From: Paraburkholderia translucens
GTDB taxonomy: Bacteria; Pseudomonadota; Gammaproteobacteria; Burkholderiales; Burkholderiaceae
Reading direction: 5' to 3'
Assembly (NCBI RefSeq): GCF_020881035.1
Contig: NZ_JAJITC010000003.1
Coordinates: 248,001-312,000, forward strand
DNA length: 64,000 nt
Shown: in pieces, positions 53,224 through 62,719 of the stretch
Numbering within the stretch: position 1 is the first letter of the stretch
Layout: each line of letters opens with the position of its first letter
The notes under the pieces: generated by a model
What the model saw: the letters and a program-made list of their open reading frames with translations, nothing else
The model's database searches: none
What the model was told of the DNA's origin: nothing
Translations under genes and position numbers: made by a program

Positions 53224-54204
53224 TCACCGCGAACTCACGCGCTCCGACACCTCATCTCGGGCCGCTTCGAAGCACCGCCGGATCCCTTCACGATACGACG
53301 TCTTCCTCAGCGGCCCGATCAACGCTGCCAGCGCCGAATCATCGAGCACGAGCGGTTCAGTCATCAGATAGTTCATCTCGACTAGTTCGCGCATCAGCGG
53401 ATTGAATAGCCCGAGCACGCGCAGCATGCCTTTGCCGGCCACCATCAGCTTCGGCTCGCGGCCCGCGAGCGCGTACGCCTCGCGCGCCACCTCGCGCGGC
53501 GTGATCGTGCCAGCGCCGGCGAGATGCCACCAGCGGCCGTAAGCGTCGGGCGTGCGCGTGAGTCGTTCGACCACTGGACCCACATCCGGCAGATAGATGA
53601 ATTCGTGCGGCATATCGATGGGGCCCAGCACCTGCGCGCGCCTGGCCGCAGCGGCGCCAACGAAGATATCGTGCAGCAGGCTGCGTTCGACGCCCGGCCC
53701 GTAGAAATCGGGCAGTCGCAACACCAGCGTTTTGAAGCCGTTCTGGCCATGGGCGGCCAGAACGAGGTTTTCCTGCGCGAGCCGCATGCGGCCCTTGAAC
53801 GTGTGAGGTTCGCGCGGATGATCTTCGTGGATGGGATTGCTGCCGCGCGCGCGGCCGTACGGATATACGGTGCCGATCAGAATGAAACGTTCGACGCCCG
53901 CCGCCATTACGCCGGCGAGCGTTTTCTCCATCAACGGCGGGTGCTGCGCGAACTGATCGTAGGGCACGCCGACGAGGTAGACGACGGTCTGCAGGCCGGC
54001 GGCCGCCGCGCGGATCGAGGTGGGGTCGTCGGGGTTCCAGATGACGATTTCCGCGTGAGGGTCATGACCGAAGGTCCGCTGCAGTGCCTCGCGTGAGCGG
54101 CCGACCACCCGATAGTCGCGGCCCGCCGCGCCAAGCGCCGCCCCGATGCTTTGACCGGCCGCGCCCGCGGCACCGAATAAACCGACCTTTCCCGTGGCTT
54201 GCAT
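53224..54204 (-). CDS. NAD(P)-binding epimerase/dehydratase-like protein
   Basis: A 326-residue atypical/extended SDR. The N-terminal cofactor site is VGLFGAAGAAGQSIGAAL; ERFILIGTVYPYGRARG and PREPHTFKGRMRLAQEN cover the substrate region, in which the usual YxxxK is not clear. The ATG at 54204 is at the Rossmann start. It diverges from a TetR regulator gene, with a double palindromic operator between them, so it is probably the regulated target. The substrate is unknown; it may modify a small inducing molecule. Confidence 0.85.
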   Translation of the reverse strand: MQATGKVGLFGAAGAAGQSIGAALGAAGRDYRVVGRSREALQRTFGHDPHAEIVIWNPDDPTSIRAAAAGLQTVVYLVGVPYDQFAQHPPLMEKTLAGVMAAGVERFILIGTVYPYGRARGSNPIHEDHPREPHTFKGRMRLAQENLVLAAHGQNGFKTLVLRLPDFYGPGVERSLLHDIFVGAAAARRAQVLGPIDMPHEFIYLPDVGPVVERLTRTPDAYGRWWHLAGAGTITPREVAREAYALAGREPKLMVAGKGMLRVLGLFNPLMRELVEMNYLMTEPLVLDDSALAALIGPLRKTSYREGIRRCFEAARDEVSERVSSR

Positions 54205-54277
54205 GACGACTCCCTGAAGTGGCGGCGCGACGTCGCCGCGTGGCCCTGTCGCTGCGGAAATTAATGGAAGAAAGTTA

Positions 54278-54305
54278 CTGAACATCGTTCAGTGAACGCT
54301 GTTCA
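54278..54305. promoter_or_regulatory. double palindromic operator for the TetR regulator
   Basis: Two adjacent perfect dyads, CTGAACATCGTTCAG (54278-54292) and TGAACGCTGTTCA (54293-54305), share the half-site TGAAC/GTTCA. They lie in the 145-base divergent region, 45 bases from the TetR ATG and 74 bases from the epimerase ATG. This is the expected layout for a TetR dimer pair repressing both genes. Confidence 0.78.
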
Positions 54306-54349
54306 GTTTAATTTGACTTTTCAGTTTGTCAATCTGAAAATTGCGAATC

Positions 54350-55186
54350 ATGGGAATCGCCGAACGAAAAAACCGTCAGAAGCAGGCGCTGCGCGAACGT
54401 ATCCTCGATGCCGCGCGGCGCATCGTCGTGCGCGAGGGCTTTGCCGCGCTGTCGATGCGCAAGATCGCCGACGCGATCGAATATTCGCCCGCCACGCTGT
54501 ATCTGCATTTCGCGAGCCGCGACGACATCGCGCGGGCCTTGTGCGCGGAGGGATACGCGCAGTTGCTCGCGACCTTCGTGCCGCTCATGCAAATCGCCGA
54601 TCCCGCCGAACGGTTGAAGGCGCTTGGGCGCGCGTACGTCGCGTTCGGCGTCGAGCATCCGGAAACGTACCGGCTGATTTTCATGGAGGATCCGAGCTAC
54701 ACCGGCGCGGCGCTGGGCGGCGCAGTGGGCGTTGGCAAAGACGAGGGTAACGCGGGCGAGCCCAGCGCGAACACCCGGAGAGGTCATTCGACCACCGCCC
54801 CGGGCAACGCCGCCGGCGAGGCCAGCGAGGACCTCGGCGACGCCGCGCTGCAGATCATGATCGACGCGCTCGACGAATTGCGCACCGCGGGTCGTCTTCC
54901 GGCGCCGGTTGCATCGGTGGAGCCGGCCGTCCGGGCCGAGGCGTTGTGGGCGAGTCTGCACGGCATCGTCGCGCTGTATCTCACTTGCCCGGTGTTTCCG
55001 AGCGCGCCACTCGACACGCTCGTCGGCGTGACCCTCGACGCGTGGCTCGGGGCGCCGCAGACCGCGAGGGCGGGCGGATCGGCCAACGCCGCTGTTCGCG
55101 GCGAGAAACGGCCCAAGCGGCTCCCAGCTTCCTCCACGGACCCGCCCCCTCGGCCTCCCGCCAGGCGTAAAGCTGCGGGCCCGTGA
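54350..55186 (+). CDS. TetR/AcrR-family transcriptional regulator
   Basis: A 278-residue TetR repressor. The DNA-binding domain (residues 8-60) has the pattern ILDAARRIVVREGFAALSMR and KIADAIEYSPATLYLHFASR. The ligand domain contains a TetR_C-type core, YRLIFMEDPS and ALQIMIDALDEL, interrupted by a polar, low-complexity insertion (about residues 125-165). The C-terminus is a basic, Pro-rich tail. ATG 54350 is used; a TTG three codons earlier is unlikely. It diverges from the epimerase-like gene across the double palindrome and is 41 bases before the next gene. Confidence 0.9.
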   Translation: MGIAERKNRQKQALRERILDAARRIVVREGFAALSMRKIADAIEYSPATLYLHFASRDDIARALCAEGYAQLLATFVPLMQIADPAERLKALGRAYVAFGVEHPETYRLIFMEDPSYTGAALGGAVGVGKDEGNAGEPSANTRRGHSTTAPGNAAGEASEDLGDAALQIMIDALDELRTAGRLPAPVASVEPAVRAEALWASLHGIVALYLTCPVFPSAPLDTLVGVTLDAWLGAPQTARAGGSANAAVRGEKRPKRLPASSTDPPPRPPARRKAAGP

Positions 55187-55227
55187 TAACGTTCAGTTCC
55201 CACTCATTCCGTGTCGCCGCGCCCGCC

Positions 55228-56364
55228 ATGTCCACGTCCGCCTCGCCCGCCGTCAGCGACGAAATCGCGACCCACGTAGCCAACCGCATCGGCTTCATCG
55301 AACTGGAGCGGCCGAAAGCGCTGAATGCGCTGTCGACCGGCATGATCCGCGCGATCCACGCCGCGCTCGACCAGTGGCGGGAGGCCCCCGAGGTGCTGGC
55401 CGTCGTCGTGCGCAGCCAGCACCAGCGCGCATTCTGCGCGGGCGCCGACCTCCGCTTCCTGTACGAGACGGCGCAACGCGGCGACCAGCAGGCGCGCGAC
55501 ACCTTCTTCTGCGAGGAATACCGCCTCAATCACGCGATCTTCACGTACCCGAAGCCGTATATCGCCTTGATGAACGGCATCGTGATGGGCGGCGGCATGG
55601 GCATTTCGCAAGGCGCGCATCGCACCGGCGGCCTGCGCGTCGTCACGCAATCGACGCAGATGGCGATGCCCGAAACCCGCATCGGCCTGTTTCCCGACGT
55701 CGGGGCGAGCTGGTTTCTCGCGCGCACGCCCGGCGCGATCGGCCGTTACCTGGCCGTGACCGGCGAGACGATCGGCGCGGCCGACGCGCTATACGCGGGC
55801 CTTGCCGATGCCTATATCGACGGCGAGGCGTTGCCCGCGCTGATCGACACGTTGCGCCGCGAACCTTTCGAGAGCGGCCCGGATGTGGTTGCATGCATCG
55901 AGCGCGAGACGCTCGGGTATCAGGTCGTGCCTCGCCCCGAGGAAAGCGCGCTCGCGAAGGCGCGTACGCTGATCGACCGGCATTTCGCGTCAGCCGAGGT
56001 CGCGCGGATCCTCGCGTCGCTCGAACAGGAACGCGAGCGCGGCGGTGAGGCGGCGCAGTGGGCCGATCAGACGATCGCGGTGCTGCGCGAACGCTCGCCG
56101 CTGTCGATGGCGGTCTCGCTCGAAGTGGTCACGCGTGCCGAAGGGTCGATGGCCGACGTGCTACGCGTCGATCTCGATCTGGCGCGCTCGAGCTTTCTGC
56201 TCGGGGATATGGTGGAGGGGATTCGCGCGCGCATCATCGACAAGGACAACGCGCCGCACTGGCGCTTCGCGCGCATCGAGGACGTCAAGCCGGCCGATGT
56301 GGAGAAGATGTTCGAGAGCCCATGGCCGGCGAACGAGCATCCGTTGCGCGCGCTGCGCGGCTGA
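55228..56364 (+). CDS. enoyl-CoA hydratase/isomerase family, 3-hydroxyisobutyryl-CoA hydrolase-like
   Basis: A 378-residue crotonase-fold protein. Length and motifs fit HIBCH rather than simple enoyl-CoA hydratases: RPKALNALSTGMIRAIHAAL, AFCAGADLRFLYE, NGIVMGGGMGISQGAHRTG and AMPETRIGLFPDVGASWFLAR, with the Glu and Asp of the hydrolase signature. It would release 3-hydroxyisobutyrate in valine degradation. ATG 55228 is chosen; the frame is open 15 codons upstream, overlapping the end of the TetR gene. No other valine pathway gene is next to it. Confidence 0.87.
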   Translation: MSTSASPAVSDEIATHVANRIGFIELERPKALNALSTGMIRAIHAALDQWREAPEVLAVVVRSQHQRAFCAGADLRFLYETAQRGDQQARDTFFCEEYRLNHAIFTYPKPYIALMNGIVMGGGMGISQGAHRTGGLRVVTQSTQMAMPETRIGLFPDVGASWFLARTPGAIGRYLAVTGETIGAADALYAGLADAYIDGEALPALIDTLRREPFESGPDVVACIERETLGYQVVPRPEESALAKARTLIDRHFASAEVARILASLEQERERGGEAAQWADQTIAVLRERSPLSMAVSLEVVTRAEGSMADVLRVDLDLARSSFLLGDMVEGIRARIIDKDNAPHWRFARIEDVKPADVEKMFESPWPANEHPLRALRG

Positions 56365-56427
56365 ACGCGCCATTCACGATCCTGCCCGTGCGAATCCATG
56401 CACCGCGCGCACGCGGGCGCGCCGCGC

Positions 56428-56853
56428 TTATTCCTCGGCCTCGCTTGCCATGAACGCTCGCATGAATACGAGCGCGCCCCAGCCCCACATCGCATTCGCG
56501 GCGAAGCCGACCGCGAGACGCGGCAGCATGTTGCCGCTCGGCCAGATGCCGCGCAGCGGATCGACCACGAACACGCTCGCCGCCGTCAGCACGATGCCGC
56601 CGAACACGAACGCGGGGACCCACGGTGCGTGCCGGTGCGGCGCGACTCGCAGCAGCCAGGCCATCAGCACGGCCCAGCACGCGCTCCAGATTGCGTTAGC
56701 GATGAACTCAGGCAAGCCGAGCGGCAAAAACGGCGCAGTAGAAAAACCGTTGGGGTCGATCATGCCGGCGGCGTGCATGAGCGCCAGCGTCGATTCGTGA
56801 AAGAACAGGGAAGCCAGAAAACCGGCAACGAACGGCAGAATAATTTTTTGCAT
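56428..56853 (-). CDS. small inner-membrane protein (YagU-like)
   Basis: A 141-residue protein with four predicted membrane segments: near 3-25, 45-68, 75-100 and 110-135. The start MQKIILPFVAGFLASLFFHE is preferred to an ATG 5 codons earlier. The sequence HESTLALMHAAGMIDPNGFS between segments 1 and 2 and the overall layout resemble YagU/DUF1440-like membrane proteins. No functional motif is seen. It is convergent with the HIBCH-like gene. Confidence 0.72.
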   Translation of the reverse strand: MQKIILPFVAGFLASLFFHESTLALMHAAGMIDPNGFSTAPFLPLGLPEFIANAIWSACWAVLMAWLLRVAPHRHAPWVPAFVFGGIVLTAASVFVVDPLRGIWPSGNMLPRLAVGFAANAMWGWGALVFMRAFMASEAEE

Positions 56854-57263
56854 GCATTGCACCGGCAACGTACAGGTGATGCGAATGCAAGACCTGCACC
56901 GGGTGATGGGAAACGAGCGCCATTATATCGACAGGGGTGGGGCCGGCCCGGCGGCGCGTGTATAAAGCGCAACATCCGTATGCGGTAGCGCCGGGCTAAT
57001 CACGAAAGCGGAAAACCTAAGCTCAAAAAAATCGTTCAAAAGCCGCGGACCGCTCCATAGACTCTTCCCTCATGCAGACGGCGCAGGCGTGGCCGTCATC
57101 CGTTGAATCGGGCGCGTTGCGCGCACGTTGGTGGTCTGAGTCCACCGTCCGTTTTGCAATCCTTCAACCCGTCGCAGCGCCTTGCCGGTTGCCGGCTCGA
57201 TGCGCGCGGCCGGCGCTCGCGCGCACCGTATTCATTCCGTCAAGAACAGGCAGGAGCAACTAC
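56854..57263 (+). promoter_or_regulatory. upstream region of the ssu operon
   Basis: About 410 bases without a convincing gene. It should carry the promoter of ssuDCBF. An A-rich stretch (CTCAAAAAAATCGTTCAAAAG at about 57022-57042, quoted in part: CAAAAAAATCGTTCAAAAG) stands out and may be a LysR-type (CysB/SsuR) site. No ssuA or ssuE frame is present here. Confidence 0.4.
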
Positions 57264-58424
57264 ATGAATGTGTTCTGGTTCATCCCGACTCACGGCGATA
57301 GCCGCTATCTCGGTACGTCCCAAGGCGCACGCGCAGCCGATTACGACTACTTCCGTCAGATCGCCGTCGCCGCCGATACGCTCGGCTACGAGGGCGTGCT
57401 GCTGCCGACCGGCCGCTCGTGCGAGGACGCATGGGTCGTCGCGTCTAGCCTGATTCCCGCGACGCAGCGGCTCAAGTTCCTCGTTGCGATTCGACCGGGG
57501 CTGTCGTCGCCGGGGCTCGCCGCACGCATGGCGGCGACGTTCGACCGGCTCTCGAACGGTCGCCTGCTGATCAACGTCGTGACCGGTGGCGACGCTGCCG
57601 AACTGGCCGGCGACGGCGTGTTCGTCGATCACGACACGCGCTACGAAATCACCGACGAGTTTCTGCATATCTGGCGCAAGCTGCTCGCCGCGTCACACAC
57701 CAACGAAGCGATCGATTTCGACGGCAGGCATCTGCAGTCGAAGGGCGGCAAGGCGCTGTATCCGCCGGTTCAGAACCCGCATCCGCCGCTGTGGTTCGGC
57801 GGCTCGTCAGCGGCTGCGCACGACATCGCGGCCGAGCACATCGACACCTATCTGACGTGGGGCGAGCCGCCCGAAGCGGTCGCGAAGAAGCTCGCCGACA
57901 TCCGCGCGCGCGCCGCGGCGCGCGGCCGACAGATCCGCTTCGGCATCCGCTTGCACGTGATCGTGCGCGAGACCGAGGAAGAAGCGTGGGCCGCCGCCGA
58001 CAAGCTCATCAGCAAGCTCGACGACGACACGGTCGCGCGTGCGCAAGCCTCGTTCGCGAAGATGGATTCAGAGGGGCAGCGCCGCATGGCCGCGCTGCAC
58101 GGCGGCAAGCGCGGCGGGCGCGAGCAGCTCGAGGTGTATCCGAATCTGTGGGCGGGCGTCGGGCTCGTGCGCGGCGGCGCCGGCACCGCGCTGGTCGGCA
58201 GCCCGGAGCAGGTGGCCGCGCGCATGAAGGAATACGCGGCGCTCGGCATCGAGACGTTCATCCTGTCGGGCTATCCCCACCTCGAGGAATCGTATCGTTT
58301 CGCCGAGCTCGTGTTTCCGCTGCTGCCGCAACGACGCAGCAAGGTGGCCAACGGGCCGTTGTCAGGGCCGTTCGGCGAGATCGTCGGCACCAGCTATCTG
58401 CCGAAGGCGGCGAGCGCAAGCTGA
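57264..58424 (+). CDS. ssuD: FMNH2-dependent alkanesulfonate monooxygenase
   Basis: A 386-residue bacterial-luciferase-fold enzyme that desulfonates alkanesulfonates to aldehyde and sulfite with reduced FMN. It starts [19 protein letters not shown] with CAGGAGC upstream; the longer open frame before it is not conserved. Typical SsuD sites are [40 protein letters not shown] and the flexible, Arg-rich [20 protein letters not shown]. It is the first gene of ssuDCBF; the binding protein SsuA and flavin reductase SsuE are not in the window. Confidence 0.95.
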   Translation: MNVFWFIPTHGDSRYLGTSQGARAADYDYFRQIAVAADTLGYEGVLLPTGRSCEDAWVVASSLIPATQRLKFLVAIRPGLSSPGLAARMAATFDRLSNGRLLINVVTGGDAAELAGDGVFVDHDTRYEITDEFLHIWRKLLAASHTNEAIDFDGRHLQSKGGKALYPPVQNPHPPLWFGGSSAAAHDIAAEHIDTYLTWGEPPEAVAKKLADIRARAAARGRQIRFGIRLHVIVRETEEEAWAAADKLISKLDDDTVARAQASFAKMDSEGQRRMAALHGGKRGGREQLEVYPNLWAGVGLVRGGAGTALVGSPEQVAARMKEYAALGIETFILSGYPHLEESYRFAELVFPLLPQRRSKVANGPLSGPFGEIVGTSYLPKAASAS

Positions 58425-58498
58425 GCGGGCGCGAAGCGTCTGTCGCGCGGCTTGCGTGACCGGCTCGCGACGATCGGCAGGCAAGGAGAAAAGCCAAC

Positions 58499-59347
58499 AT
58501 GAGTGACACGACTTTGAGCGCGACCGCGAGGGCGACCCCGCAGGCCGCGAGCGGCACGCGCGCCGCCGCGCTGCGCCGTTGGCGCGCGCATCTGCTGCCA
58601 TGGCTCGCACCGCTTGCGATCCTGCTCGCGTGGGAATTCGCCGCGCGTAGCGGCGCGCTGTCGACACGCGTGCTGCCCGAGCCGCTCGCGGTCGTGAAGG
58701 CCGCCTGGTCGCTGATCCAGTCCGGCGAAATGTGGGCGGACGTGAAGGTCAGCACGTGGCGGGCGGTGTCGGGCTTCGCGATCGGCGGGGGCATCGGACT
58801 CGTGCTCGGACTCGCGACGGGTCTCTTCAAACCCGCGGAAATCGTACTCGATTCGACCGTGCAGATGATCCGCAACATCCCGGCGCTCGCGATGATTCCG
58901 CTCGTGATCCTGTGGTTCGGTATCGAGGAAGAAGCGAAGGTGTTCCTCGTCGCGCTCGGGGTGTTTTTCCCGGTCTATGTGAACACGTTCCACGGCATCC
59001 GTTCGGTCGATGCAAACCTGATCGAGATGGCGCGCAGCTATGGCGTCAAAGGTTTCGCGCTGTACCGCCACGTGATCCTGCCGGGCGCGCTGCCGTCGAT
59101 TCTGGTGGGCGTGCGCTTCGCGTTCGGCCTGATGTGGGTCACGCTGATCGTCGCCGAAACCATCTCCGCGCAATCGGGCATCGGCTACATGACGATGAAT
59201 GCGCGCGAATTCCTGCAAACCGATGTGGTGGTGGTCGGCATTCTGTTGTACGCGGCGCTCGGCAAACTCGCGGACATGCTCGCGAAGGGCCTGGAGCGCG
59301 TGTCGCTGCGCTGGCATCCGGCCTATCAGCGAGGAGCAAAAGCATGA
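58499..59347 (+). CDS. ssuC: aliphatic sulfonate ABC transporter permease
   Basis: A 282-residue permease with six predicted membrane segments after a polar N-terminus of about 35 residues. It has the family loop [26 protein letters not shown] (quoted: [20 protein letters not shown]) and [17 protein letters not shown]. It follows ssuD by 74 bases and its stop overlaps the ssuB start in ATGA. Confidence 0.94.
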   Translation: MSDTTLSATARATPQAASGTRAAALRRWRAHLLPWLAPLAILLAWEFAARSGALSTRVLPEPLAVVKAAWSLIQSGEMWADVKVSTWRAVSGFAIGGGIGLVLGLATGLFKPAEIVLDSTVQMIRNIPALAMIPLVILWFGIEEEAKVFLVALGVFFPVYVNTFHGIRSVDANLIEMARSYGVKGFALYRHVILPGALPSILVGVRFAFGLMWVTLIVAETISAQSGIGYMTMNAREFLQTDVVVVGILLYAALGKLADMLAKGLERVSLRWHPAYQRGAKA

Positions 59348-60351
59348 GTGCAACGACGCTATCGACGACATTCGGCGGCATCGCGGGCAGCGATCTCGAG
59401 GCGGAGCTCGCGCAGGCGCGAGTCGCGGATCACGACGCGAATGAAGCGTTGGAGATCGAGCGGGAGGCGGCGGCTGCGGCGCCCCACGGACTGCAATTTA
59501 CCGACGCGCTCGCGCGCAATGACGCGCGCCCGGCGAGCGACCCCGCGGTGCGATTGCGCGGCGTCGGCAAGCACTATGGCGACCGCGAGGTGCTGTCGGG
59601 CTTCGATCTGTCGATCGAGCGGGGCAGCTTCGTCGCGATCGTCGGCCGCAGCGGCTGCGGCAAGTCGACCTTGCTGCGGCTCATCGCGGGTCTCGAAGAA
59701 ACCAGCTCGGGCGCGCTCGAAAAGCGCGCCGTCGACGGCGGTCCGCTCGATACCCGCATTATGTTTCAGGATGCGCGTCTATTGCCGTGGAAAACCGTGC
59801 TGCAGAACGTGATGCTCGGCATCAGCCGTGGCGCGCGCGACGATGCGCGCGCGGTGCTCGCCGAAGTCGGCCTGCTCGAACGCGCGAACGACTGGCCCGC
59901 GCAACTGTCGGGCGGCCAGCGGCAGCGCGTCGCGCTCGCGCGGGCGCTCGTGCATCGTCCGCAATTGCTGCTGCTCGACGAGCCGCTCGGCGCGCTCGAT
60001 GCGTTGACGCGCATTGAAATGCACGCGCTGATCGAACGGCTGTGGCGCGAGCATCGCTTCACTGCGCTGCTGGTCACGCACGACGTGCACGAAGCGGTCG
60101 CGCTCGGCGACCGGATTCTGCTGATCGAGGAAGGGCGCATCGCACTCGATCAGCCGGTGGCGCTCGCGCGGCCGCGCGAGCGGGCGTCGGCGGGTTTCGC
60201 TGCGCTCGAAGACCACGTGCTGCAACGCGTGCTGAAAAGCGCGCCGAACGACGACACGCAGGCGCATCGCGCGTATGAGCCCTATGACCCGTACGGCTTG
60301 CCCGAACCCGGCCATCTCAGGCGGCCGACCGACGTGCGCTGGGCCGTCTGA
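59344..60351 (+). CDS. ssuB: aliphatic sulfonate ABC transporter ATPase, extended form
   Basis: A 335-residue ATPase. Walker A is [11 protein letters not shown] (101-111), signature [16 protein letters not shown], Walker [14 protein letters not shown], and [15 protein letters not shown] is the switch region. Standard SsuB proteins are about 255 residues; here an acidic N-terminal extension of about 65 residues (including [20 protein letters not shown]) and a C-terminal tail are added. The start is fixed by the ATGA overlap with ssuC. The extension may be regulatory or simply lineage-specific. Confidence 0.93.
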   Translation: MSATTLSTTFGGIAGSDLEAELAQARVADHDANEALEIEREAAAAAPHGLQFTDALARNDARPASDPAVRLRGVGKHYGDREVLSGFDLSIERGSFVAIVGRSGCGKSTLLRLIAGLEETSSGALEKRAVDGGPLDTRIMFQDARLLPWKTVLQNVMLGISRGARDDARAVLAEVGLLERANDWPAQLSGGQRQRVALARALVHRPQLLLLDEPLGALDALTRIEMHALIERLWREHRFTALLVTHDVHEAVALGDRILLIEEGRIALDQPVALARPRERASAGFAALEDHVLQRVLKSAPNDDTQAHRAYEPYDPYGLPEPGHLRRPTDVRWAV

Positions 60352-60407
60352 GTTTTGAACCGAATCGATCCGTTCCGTTATCAACCGCTACTGTGGAGTT
60401 ATCTGAA

Positions 60408-60623
60408 ATGAGCATTTCCGCCATCAACGTGCGCAATCAGTTCAAAGGCAAGGTCAGGGAAATCATTCGCGGCTCGGTGGTATCCGAAGTCGATGTGGAG
60501 ACGCCGTTCGGCATCGTCACGTCGGTGATCACGACGCGCTCGGTCGACGAACTCGAACTGAAAGTCGGCTCGGAGGTGGTCGCGCTCGTGAAATCGACCG
60601 AGGTGTCGATCGCGCGCCTCTGA
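60408..60623 (+). CDS. ssuF: TOBE-domain molybdopterin-binding-like protein (SsuF)
   Basis: A 71-residue single TOBE/Mop domain: INVRNQFKGKVREIIRGSVV, then TSVITTRSVDELELKVGSEV and VALVKSTEVSIAR. Molbindins bind molybdate-like oxyanions; SsuF genes close several ssu operons, where they are required for growth on some organosulfonates in Pseudomonas. It lies 56 bases after ssuB. Confidence 0.92.
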   Translation: MSISAINVRNQFKGKVREIIRGSVVSEVDVETPFGIVTSVITTRSVDELELKVGSEVVALVKSTEVSIARL

Positions 60624-60658
60624 TCACGCCTTCCTGATGCGGGCGGCGTGCGCAGCGG

Positions 60659-60928
60659 CTACTTCGCGTTCGCGCCGCTTGCGGGCGGCTCGTGCGACAT
60701 ATGGTCGTTGGTCGGCTTGGCCGGCCGCTTGATCGGCATGTTGTCGGGATTGCCCGAGCCGGCGGCGCCAGATGCCGCCTCGGGCGGTTTGGCCATTGGC
60801 GTATGGCTGTCGGGCGGCGTGCCGGGCGCCGTCTGCGCGACGGCGCTTGCGCCGCTTACACCGATTGCGAGCAGCGCCGCCAGCGCGGTCGCGGTGGCCG
60901 TCAGCGTGACCCGTTTATCTCGCTTCAT
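60659..60928 (-). CDS. small exported Pro/Ala-rich protein
   Basis: An 89-residue protein. AAGGAGAGCGAC precedes the ATG. A signal peptide, MKRDKRVTLTATATALAALL to about residue 32 (VAQTA), leads to a mature part of about 57 residues that is rich in Pro, Ala, Gly and Asn (NPDNMPIKRPAKPTNDHMSH) and probably unfolded. It is convergent with ssuF. Function unknown. Confidence 0.72.
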   Translation of the reverse strand: MKRDKRVTLTATATALAALLAIGVSGASAVAQTAPGTPPDSHTPMAKPPEAASGAAGSGNPDNMPIKRPAKPTNDHMSHEPPASGANAK

Positions 60929-61180
60929 GTCGCTCTCCTTCGATGTCGCGTGCCGCCGGTCGGCGCGCGGCTGTGTGCACAATTCGCGGTAGCAGGCCGT
61001 GTTCCGGGGCCGCTGCTCGCGCGCCGAACTGTGTTTTTACCCGTGCTCTGATCGCTCACGCCTGCGCGAGACGCCAATTTGCAGCTTCGGTGCTTCATGC
61101 GGCGCGCCCATCGTCCACGTACGCCTGCATCCGCCGATGAAACTTGCTACGATGAATTGAGTATTCCGACGGAGACGGCC

Positions 61181-61378
61181 ATGTCGAAGTCCCTGAGTCC
61201 TGAAGCGGTCGAAGCGTTGCGGCGTCTGAACGACGTCGGCGTCGGACAGACGGCGCCCCAAGTCGAGCAGTCCGTCGTGGCGGAGTTACTGGCATGTGAC
61301 CTCGTTGCCGAAGCAGGCAGTGGTGAGGTCGAAATCAACTGCAAGGGCCGGCAATATCTTTCCGGCGATTGCGACTGA
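61181..61378 (+). CDS. small protein of unknown function
   Basis: A 65-residue protein, MSKSLSPEAVEALRRLNDVG to ...YLSGDCD. GGAGACGGCC lies before the ATG. The sequence is helical at the start and ends with EVEINCKGRQYLSG, like a winged-helix fragment. No family is recognised. It is in a group of small genes between ssuF and the NodT gene. Confidence 0.65.
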   Translation: MSKSLSPEAVEALRRLNDVGVGQTAPQVEQSVVAELLACDLVAEAGSGEVEINCKGRQYLSGDCD

Positions 61379-61525
61379 TCCGCCGATCGACGGCCGGCCG
61401 CAGGGCCGGTCTGGAGAGCGGAGCGGCGCGTCGCGGGTGAGTCGTGATCCGGTCGTCCGGCATCGCGACGCCCGCGACGCGCGCGTGTACGCTTGCCCGC
61501 GATTGGCGATCCCACGGAGGCGAGC

Positions 61526-61768
61526 ATGGAGCCGAAGGGCGTCGACATGGGCGACTACCAGGCGCGCTATGGCGACTATGACATCGAGGTGGCGGTCGAG
61601 CAGGTGCTGACCGGCGTCAAGGCGCATTTCCGGGTGCTGCGCGACGATTCGACGGTGGTCGACTGGCAGCTCGTGCACATCGACAGCTTATGGTCCACCG
61701 AGCATGCGGCCGCAGAGGCGGGATTTCGCGCAGCGCGCGAGTTGATCGATGCGGGACTGGCGAGCTAG
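61526..61768 (+). CDS. small protein of unknown function
   Basis: An 80-residue protein starting MEPKGVDMGDYQARYGDYDI, with CGGAGGCGAGC directly upstream, an excellent ribosome site. Predicted alternating strands (IEVAVEQVLTGVKAHFRVLR) end in a helix (AEAGFRAARELIDAGL). No named family is recognised. Confidence 0.72.
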   Translation: MEPKGVDMGDYQARYGDYDIEVAVEQVLTGVKAHFRVLRDDSTVVDWQLVHIDSLWSTEHAAAEAGFRAARELIDAGLAS

Positions 61769-61820
61769 AGGCCGGCAGGCGTGTCACGACGGACCGGCCG
61801 AGGCCGTCGCTAACGTAACG

Positions 61821-61854
61821 AGGCGCCGGCATCGATACTGCATGCGCGGCGCCT
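61821..61854 (+). terminator. possible terminator after the 61526 gene
   Basis: AGGCGCCG / CGGCGCCT with an 18-base loop, followed only by GGTTTG. It is weak as a terminator but lies 52 bases after the stop. Confidence 0.35.
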
Positions 61855-61905
61855 GGTTTGATCGCTGCCCTCGAGGACAGCGGATCTGACGGTGCGAGTG
61901 GTGGC

Positions 61906-62175
61906 TTAGTGGCCGAAGTACACCGATCGCGAGGTTGAAGCGGGTTCGCTGCGCGAGCCCGACTGCGTGGACACGCTATTCACGCCACCGTATGCATTCG
62001 ATTGGGCGTTGGCGCGTTCAGCCGCGACGGTCTGCGCATTCTGGCCTTGTTGCGAAGCCGGCGCGCCGACCGCCGGACGATAGTACGGTGCGGGACCGTA
62101 GCCGCTTGCGAAAGCAGGAGCGGCGATCGCGGCAGAAGCGGCAACGAGCAGGGCGGCGATGAGCTTGGTCTTCAT
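61906..62175 (-). CDS. DUF4148-type small exported protein
   Basis: An 89-residue protein with a signal peptide (MKTKLIAALLVAASAAIAAP, cleavage near AFA-SG), preceded by GGAGTCTTACC. The mature part is rich in Gly, Ser, Gln and Asn and has NAQTVAAERANAQSNAYGGV, in line with the DUF4148 proteins that are numerous in Burkholderiaceae. Function unknown; often stress- or biofilm-linked in expression studies, which is not evidence for this copy. Confidence 0.78.
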   Translation of the reverse strand: MKTKLIAALLVAASAAIAAPAFASGYGPAPYYRPAVGAPASQQGQNAQTVAAERANAQSNAYGGVNSVSTQSGSRSEPASTSRSVYFGH

Positions 62176-62719
62176 GGTAAGACTCCAATAACGTTGGGAC
62201 TGCATTTCGGGAACCTGTTGCAGGAGCCAATGAGCAAGGTGTCTGCAACGTCGATGGAGGGCAGTGTATACCCCTACTATCAAAGATTTATGCCGATAAT
62301 CTGAATTTACTATTCCCGGTCGGGAAATAATCCCTCAGACGTAAGCGTGGCGGGGCAGAGCGGCGATCGATCCCCGTCGGCAAAGCGGTTTTTGAAAATC
62401 GGGGAAGGCGGGAGGGAATAATGTGCGGGCAGAGACAGTCAGCCAACCAATAACGGCGTTGTGGTTGCTTAACCTGCGTTTGGCCGTGAGCGAGAAGGCG
62501 GAACGACGATCTCTACCTTGCCGGTCGCAACGTGGTAAACCAGACCCGAAACCGCAACTGCCCTAGCGCAGTTCGCTGACTGCCGCTCGACTGACGTCGC
62601 GACGCGCTGACCGCTGTCCGATTGCGGGCGCGACGCGAGCGGGAGTGGTGCAGTTCGCGCATGCGCGATCCCACACCGTGCGCAGGTCTCATGGCGCGCG
62701 CCAACGCAGAGCGCCTTCG
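62176..62719. other. gene-free stretch before the NodT efflux gene
   Basis: About 540 bases. The part next to the DUF4148 gene is comparatively AT-rich (CTATTCCCGGTCGGGAAATA around 62309-62328 contains the dyad TTCCCG-G-TCGGGAA) and should carry its promoter. The remainder lies downstream of the NodT gene. No gene is seen. Confidence 0.4.
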
